A DNA stretch of 32,777 nucleotides, from contig JAUWMR010000050.1 of assembly GCA_030613055.1 (NCBI GenBank), positions 1-32,777 of the forward strand, given 5' to 3'. The translations under genes and the position numbers were made by a program. This DNA is from Desulfobacteraceae bacterium. Lineage in GTDB: Bacteria; Desulfobacterota; DSM-4660; Desulfatiglandales; Desulfatiglandaceae. The notes under the pieces are model-generated. The model was not told where the DNA came from. It searched no databases and saw nothing but the letters and a program-made list of their open reading frames with translations. Shown here one piece after another: positions 31,301 through 32,777 of this stretch. Within the stretch, counting starts at the first letter, position 1. Each line of letters begins with the position of its first letter.

Positions 31301-32654
31301 ACTTTGGTCCGGTTATCGGGGTACTGTGGTTCTCCCTTATCTGCTTCAGTCTGCACTAATGGCTTTGGAAAACTGGCTGATTGCCATGACAGACCAATCT
31401 GAAAAGACTGATACAGTGGAGTGGGTCATCGACCACATTCTACGAAACAGTAATTCCGTGATGCCTACAGCTGTAATTGCCTCAGTAGCCACTGGCTTTC
31501 CTGAAAAATTGGGTAAAGCATCGATCCCGTTGCTGCGAACACCTGATCTATACCACTGGGATTTGATCCGATCTACTCAAGAGATGGGAGGACGTGAAGC
31601 AATCTGGTTTGGCCCATTATGCCACGATCTAATGCGAGAGTTCTATGCGGAAGAAAGGCGTACGTCAGCATTGCGCCCATGGCGGAGGGAGCATCTGGAG
31701 AGTTTGGCAATTCGGCTTCAATTGACAGATTTGCGTGATGAGGTCTTCAAAATACTGGATGTGTTCCGGGCAAATATTCCCAAGTCAGACATTAATGGAG
31801 AAGATGATGAACGATGGCGTTTCCGCCTTCATCGAATGGATATCAGAGGTTGGAAACCGCAGGAAGATAAGGAGAACAATCGCATCTTATTGATGCCCAA
31901 AGACCTTGAGCCTGACTTAAAGGAAATCCATAATAACACTCAGGAAGACCAATTACTCACAAATCGTTTTATTTCCTTATTCCTGTGGAGCGAGCACACG
32001 TTCAAAGGCGAACAGCTTGAGCGCGAGTATTACACTGACTGGCAAAAAGCGCTCAAGGAGGCCAAGTCTCTGCTGGAATTGTTGAAAAATGGCGATGTCA
32101 GCGAATTGGCACGAATGCAATTCGGTGGCATTGTCAAAGCGGCGGCAATTTTTCTCCGGGATCACAACGCAGAGCTGAACGAAAAAGATGTGGAGTGGTG
32201 TGCTTTGCTTCTAACTGAGTCTATCTTTTTAAACTGCAACACAGATGACATGTTAGCAGTTGCAGATAAAACCGGTCATGACGGTGCACCTGCGGCCGCC
32301 GAAGTTATTCCCATCCTTTTAGATTTCACTGGAGATAAGAATGAGCAGAGCCAGATAAAACAAATTATCGCTGTTGCACTGACACATGCAAATGACACTG
32401 TCCGAACAGCAGCGGCGCAAGGAGTTCAAAAACACCTGTGGCAGAGAGAGCCTGAGTTTGCGCAGGTATGTATTGAAGGCGCGCTTGAGTATTCGCGGTT
32501 ATGCTGGGAGGAGATCCAAAATCGACGAAATGCTCAATCGTTGCCGTATCCTAAAGACCACGACGAATCCAGTGAATTAGAAACACCGGAATCTTGGTTG
32601 CCCCGTTTTCGTGAACGCATTGTTGCCGGTGAAGTAAACCCTGTAGTTGCATAA
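28362..32654 (+). CDS. Putative antiphage nuclease-STAND-like ATPase (Avs/NLR-like), 1430 aa
   Basis: No exact family is recognised. The N-terminal part (about 10-190) looks like a DUF4297/Cap4-type PD-(D/E)XK nuclease: GGGNFETRVQ (Glu22), GFDTDD (Asp62/63) and LLAQIKHS (Gln82-x-Lys84). A P-loop ATPase follows, with Walker A GGRGCGKS at 320-327, an unusual Walker B-like FLLVES (Glu387) where Asp is expected, and a sensor-like ASGRDY (Arg421). A winged-helix-like stretch covers about 470-600. Residues about 620-1430 are helix-rich without clear motifs, perhaps HEAT/TPR-like sensing repeats. Nuclease + STAND ATPase + long helical sensor is the plan of Avs and related NLR-like defence proteins, and the gene lies 83 bp after hsdS. 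GAGG lies 8 nt before the ATG. Defence function is inference. Confidence 0.65.
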   Translation: MTDQQKQQSNPFSTGDGGGNFETRVQTAFTVLMLTGGVAPCLPSWPIIKIKLQGKYAGFDTDDCIVFVKDANTKRECKLLAQIKHSVSITESNPVFSEVLLAAWKDYNNPNIFSEGIDAIALITGPLSATDINHVRPLLEWARHCADANEFISKVNTAKFSSDIKRKKLSAFKVHLKSANRGTDVTDKILWRFLKSFHLIGYDLDSAAGSTLALLQALILQRSNERESDAVWSQILTAVQSANQSAGTITLDTIPESIRSCFNTSLNRNWGADLQKLYDHSDYILSGIRTDIAGVHIKRHDVFCQLLDLSETSNFVLLSGGRGCGKSSIIREFAHFIENRHPVFCLRTEDLNESHLDRAFSAMGIQSSLSDLGAGFAMMSKRFLLVESLEKLFELQNTGAFIDLIHFLKKNPGWTVIASGRDYAYQQITFHYLQPHGVNWSSLMIPEFNADDIGILCSQIKALKPLAANDAIRKLLKIPFFADLAARVAAAGTQFSKSDDETAFRTAVWRDVISKEQERANGLPLKRKRAFIDIAVKRAKLMAYGVSENEFDSDALLRLEEDNLIQRNPTKGLVSPANDVLEDWALEAYIEEAFQQNTGDVPHFLDAVGSEPAMNRAFRLWLHHILRSEHTECDAINLVLSVLGDTTLQAHLQDETISAVLMGDKPLEFLHNLRDKLFENNWELLKRFCFILRISCKAPDHALIRQITGVDDKLNKASEALFLRPYGKAWEAIILFLHENITFISEELLPHLSAVLDEWASLIHIEKELPSPAREAGLIALHLLEIVKDNYRDDGNRKKLLGIIIKVVPAIKPEFLKLLEQDIFRKGDHSGKHRPGYARQFLPMALVNFETVFLCKYVPDLVIKLAWQEWLIDDADERRFWGGHRDVEDCFGLHEHREGTDFFPASGAKGPFSHFLRYDPRKGLDFIIELCNRTAEKYAHSILDSKEKEAFFHTSFKEGSFTVEIPLHDGTRIKQYCSHRLWSGYRGTVVLPYLLQSALMALENWLIAMTDQSEKTDTVEWVIDHILRNSNSVMPTAVIASVATGFPEKLGKASIPLLRTPDLYHWDLIRSTQEMGGREAIWFGPLCHDLMREFYAEERRTSALRPWRREHLESLAIRLQLTDLRDEVFKILDVFRANIPKSDINGEDDERWRFRLHRMDIRGWKPQEDKENNRILLMPKDLEPDLKEIHNNTQEDQLLTNRFISLFLWSEHTFKGEQLEREYYTDWQKALKEAKSLLELLKNGDVSELARMQFGGIVKAAAIFLRDHNAELNEKDVEWCALLLTESIFLNCNTDDMLAVADKTGHDGAPAAAEVIPILLDFTGDKNEQSQIKQIIAVALTHANDTVRTAAAQGVQKHLWQREPEFAQVCIEGALEYSRLCWEEIQNRRNAQSLPYPKDHDESSELETPESWLPRFRERIVAGEVNPVVA

Positions 32655-32757
32655 AAAATCGGTATTTTACGAAGTAAAGGGCTTGCGGGACCCTATGGAT
32701 AAAGGTTATAATTGAGTTTGACAAACAAAATTAACCCAATCCAGGAGGTCACCGCAA

Positions 32758-32777
32758 GTGAAATCTAGTAAATCACA
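32758..32777 (+). CDS. Start of a gene cut by the right edge (partial)
   Basis: GTG at 32758, with AGGAGG (32743-32748) 9 nt upstream, opens a frame reading VKSSKS before the window ends. The upstream 100 bp have no ORF. Six codons are too few to name the product; a transposase is possible in such a block, but nothing here proves it. Confidence 0.4.

Noticed and set aside
32655-32777. Insertion sequence at the right edge
   Set aside because: There is a good ribosome binding site and GTG, but only six codons and no visible pair of terminal repeats, so no IS family can be claimed.

Overview
The window looks like chromosomal DNA of a Gram-negative bacterium, most likely a deltaproteobacterium (Desulfobacterota). 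It encodes lipid A / LPS machinery (Ara4N pathway, LptG-type permease), a proteobacterial RhlB-type helicase, and many nested inverted repeats between genes of the kind seen in sulfate reducers. The taxonomic call is inference; no rRNA or other marker gene is present.

Region 1 (1-1511) is an acyl-CoA synthetase (NDP-forming) alpha-type subunit, overlapping the last codons of an ORF cut by the left edge. Region 2 (1810-11316) is an envelope cluster: arnB, arnC, arnA, arnD and arnT, which make 4-amino-4-deoxy-L-arabinose on undecaprenyl phosphate and move it to lipid A, then a PAP2-type lipid phosphatase and an LptG-like permease. Three inverted-repeat elements split it (3996-4156, 6181-6512, 10034-10205). 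The usual flippase genes arnE/arnF and the UDP-glucose dehydrogenase gene are not here.

Region 3 (11342-18696) is a C2/sulfonate-type metabolic island: a strong promoter overlapped by a TetR-type palindrome, a sulfoacetaldehyde acetyltransferase (xsc), a TetR regulator, a second and different thiamine-diphosphate enzyme, a bile-acid/sodium-symporter-family transporter, an extended SDR and a classical SDR. The last four genes are tightly packed. Region 4 (18824-20284) is a RhlB-like DEAD-box helicase that seems to start at a non-canonical ATT (or CTG) codon; a broken PIN-domain (vapC-like) fragment follows it.

Region 5 (20508-32654) is an accessory defence block: hicAB (minus strand), vapBC, a small cysteine-rich protein, a complete type I restriction-modification system (hsdR-hsdM-hsdS), and a 1430-residue protein. 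That protein has an N-terminal PD-(D/E)XK-like (DUF4297/Cap4-like) nuclease, a P-loop STAND-like ATPase and a long helical C-terminus. It resembles Avs/NLR-like antiphage sensors but is not a clear member of a named family, and it is the best candidate for an undescribed system. The window ends six codons into another gene.
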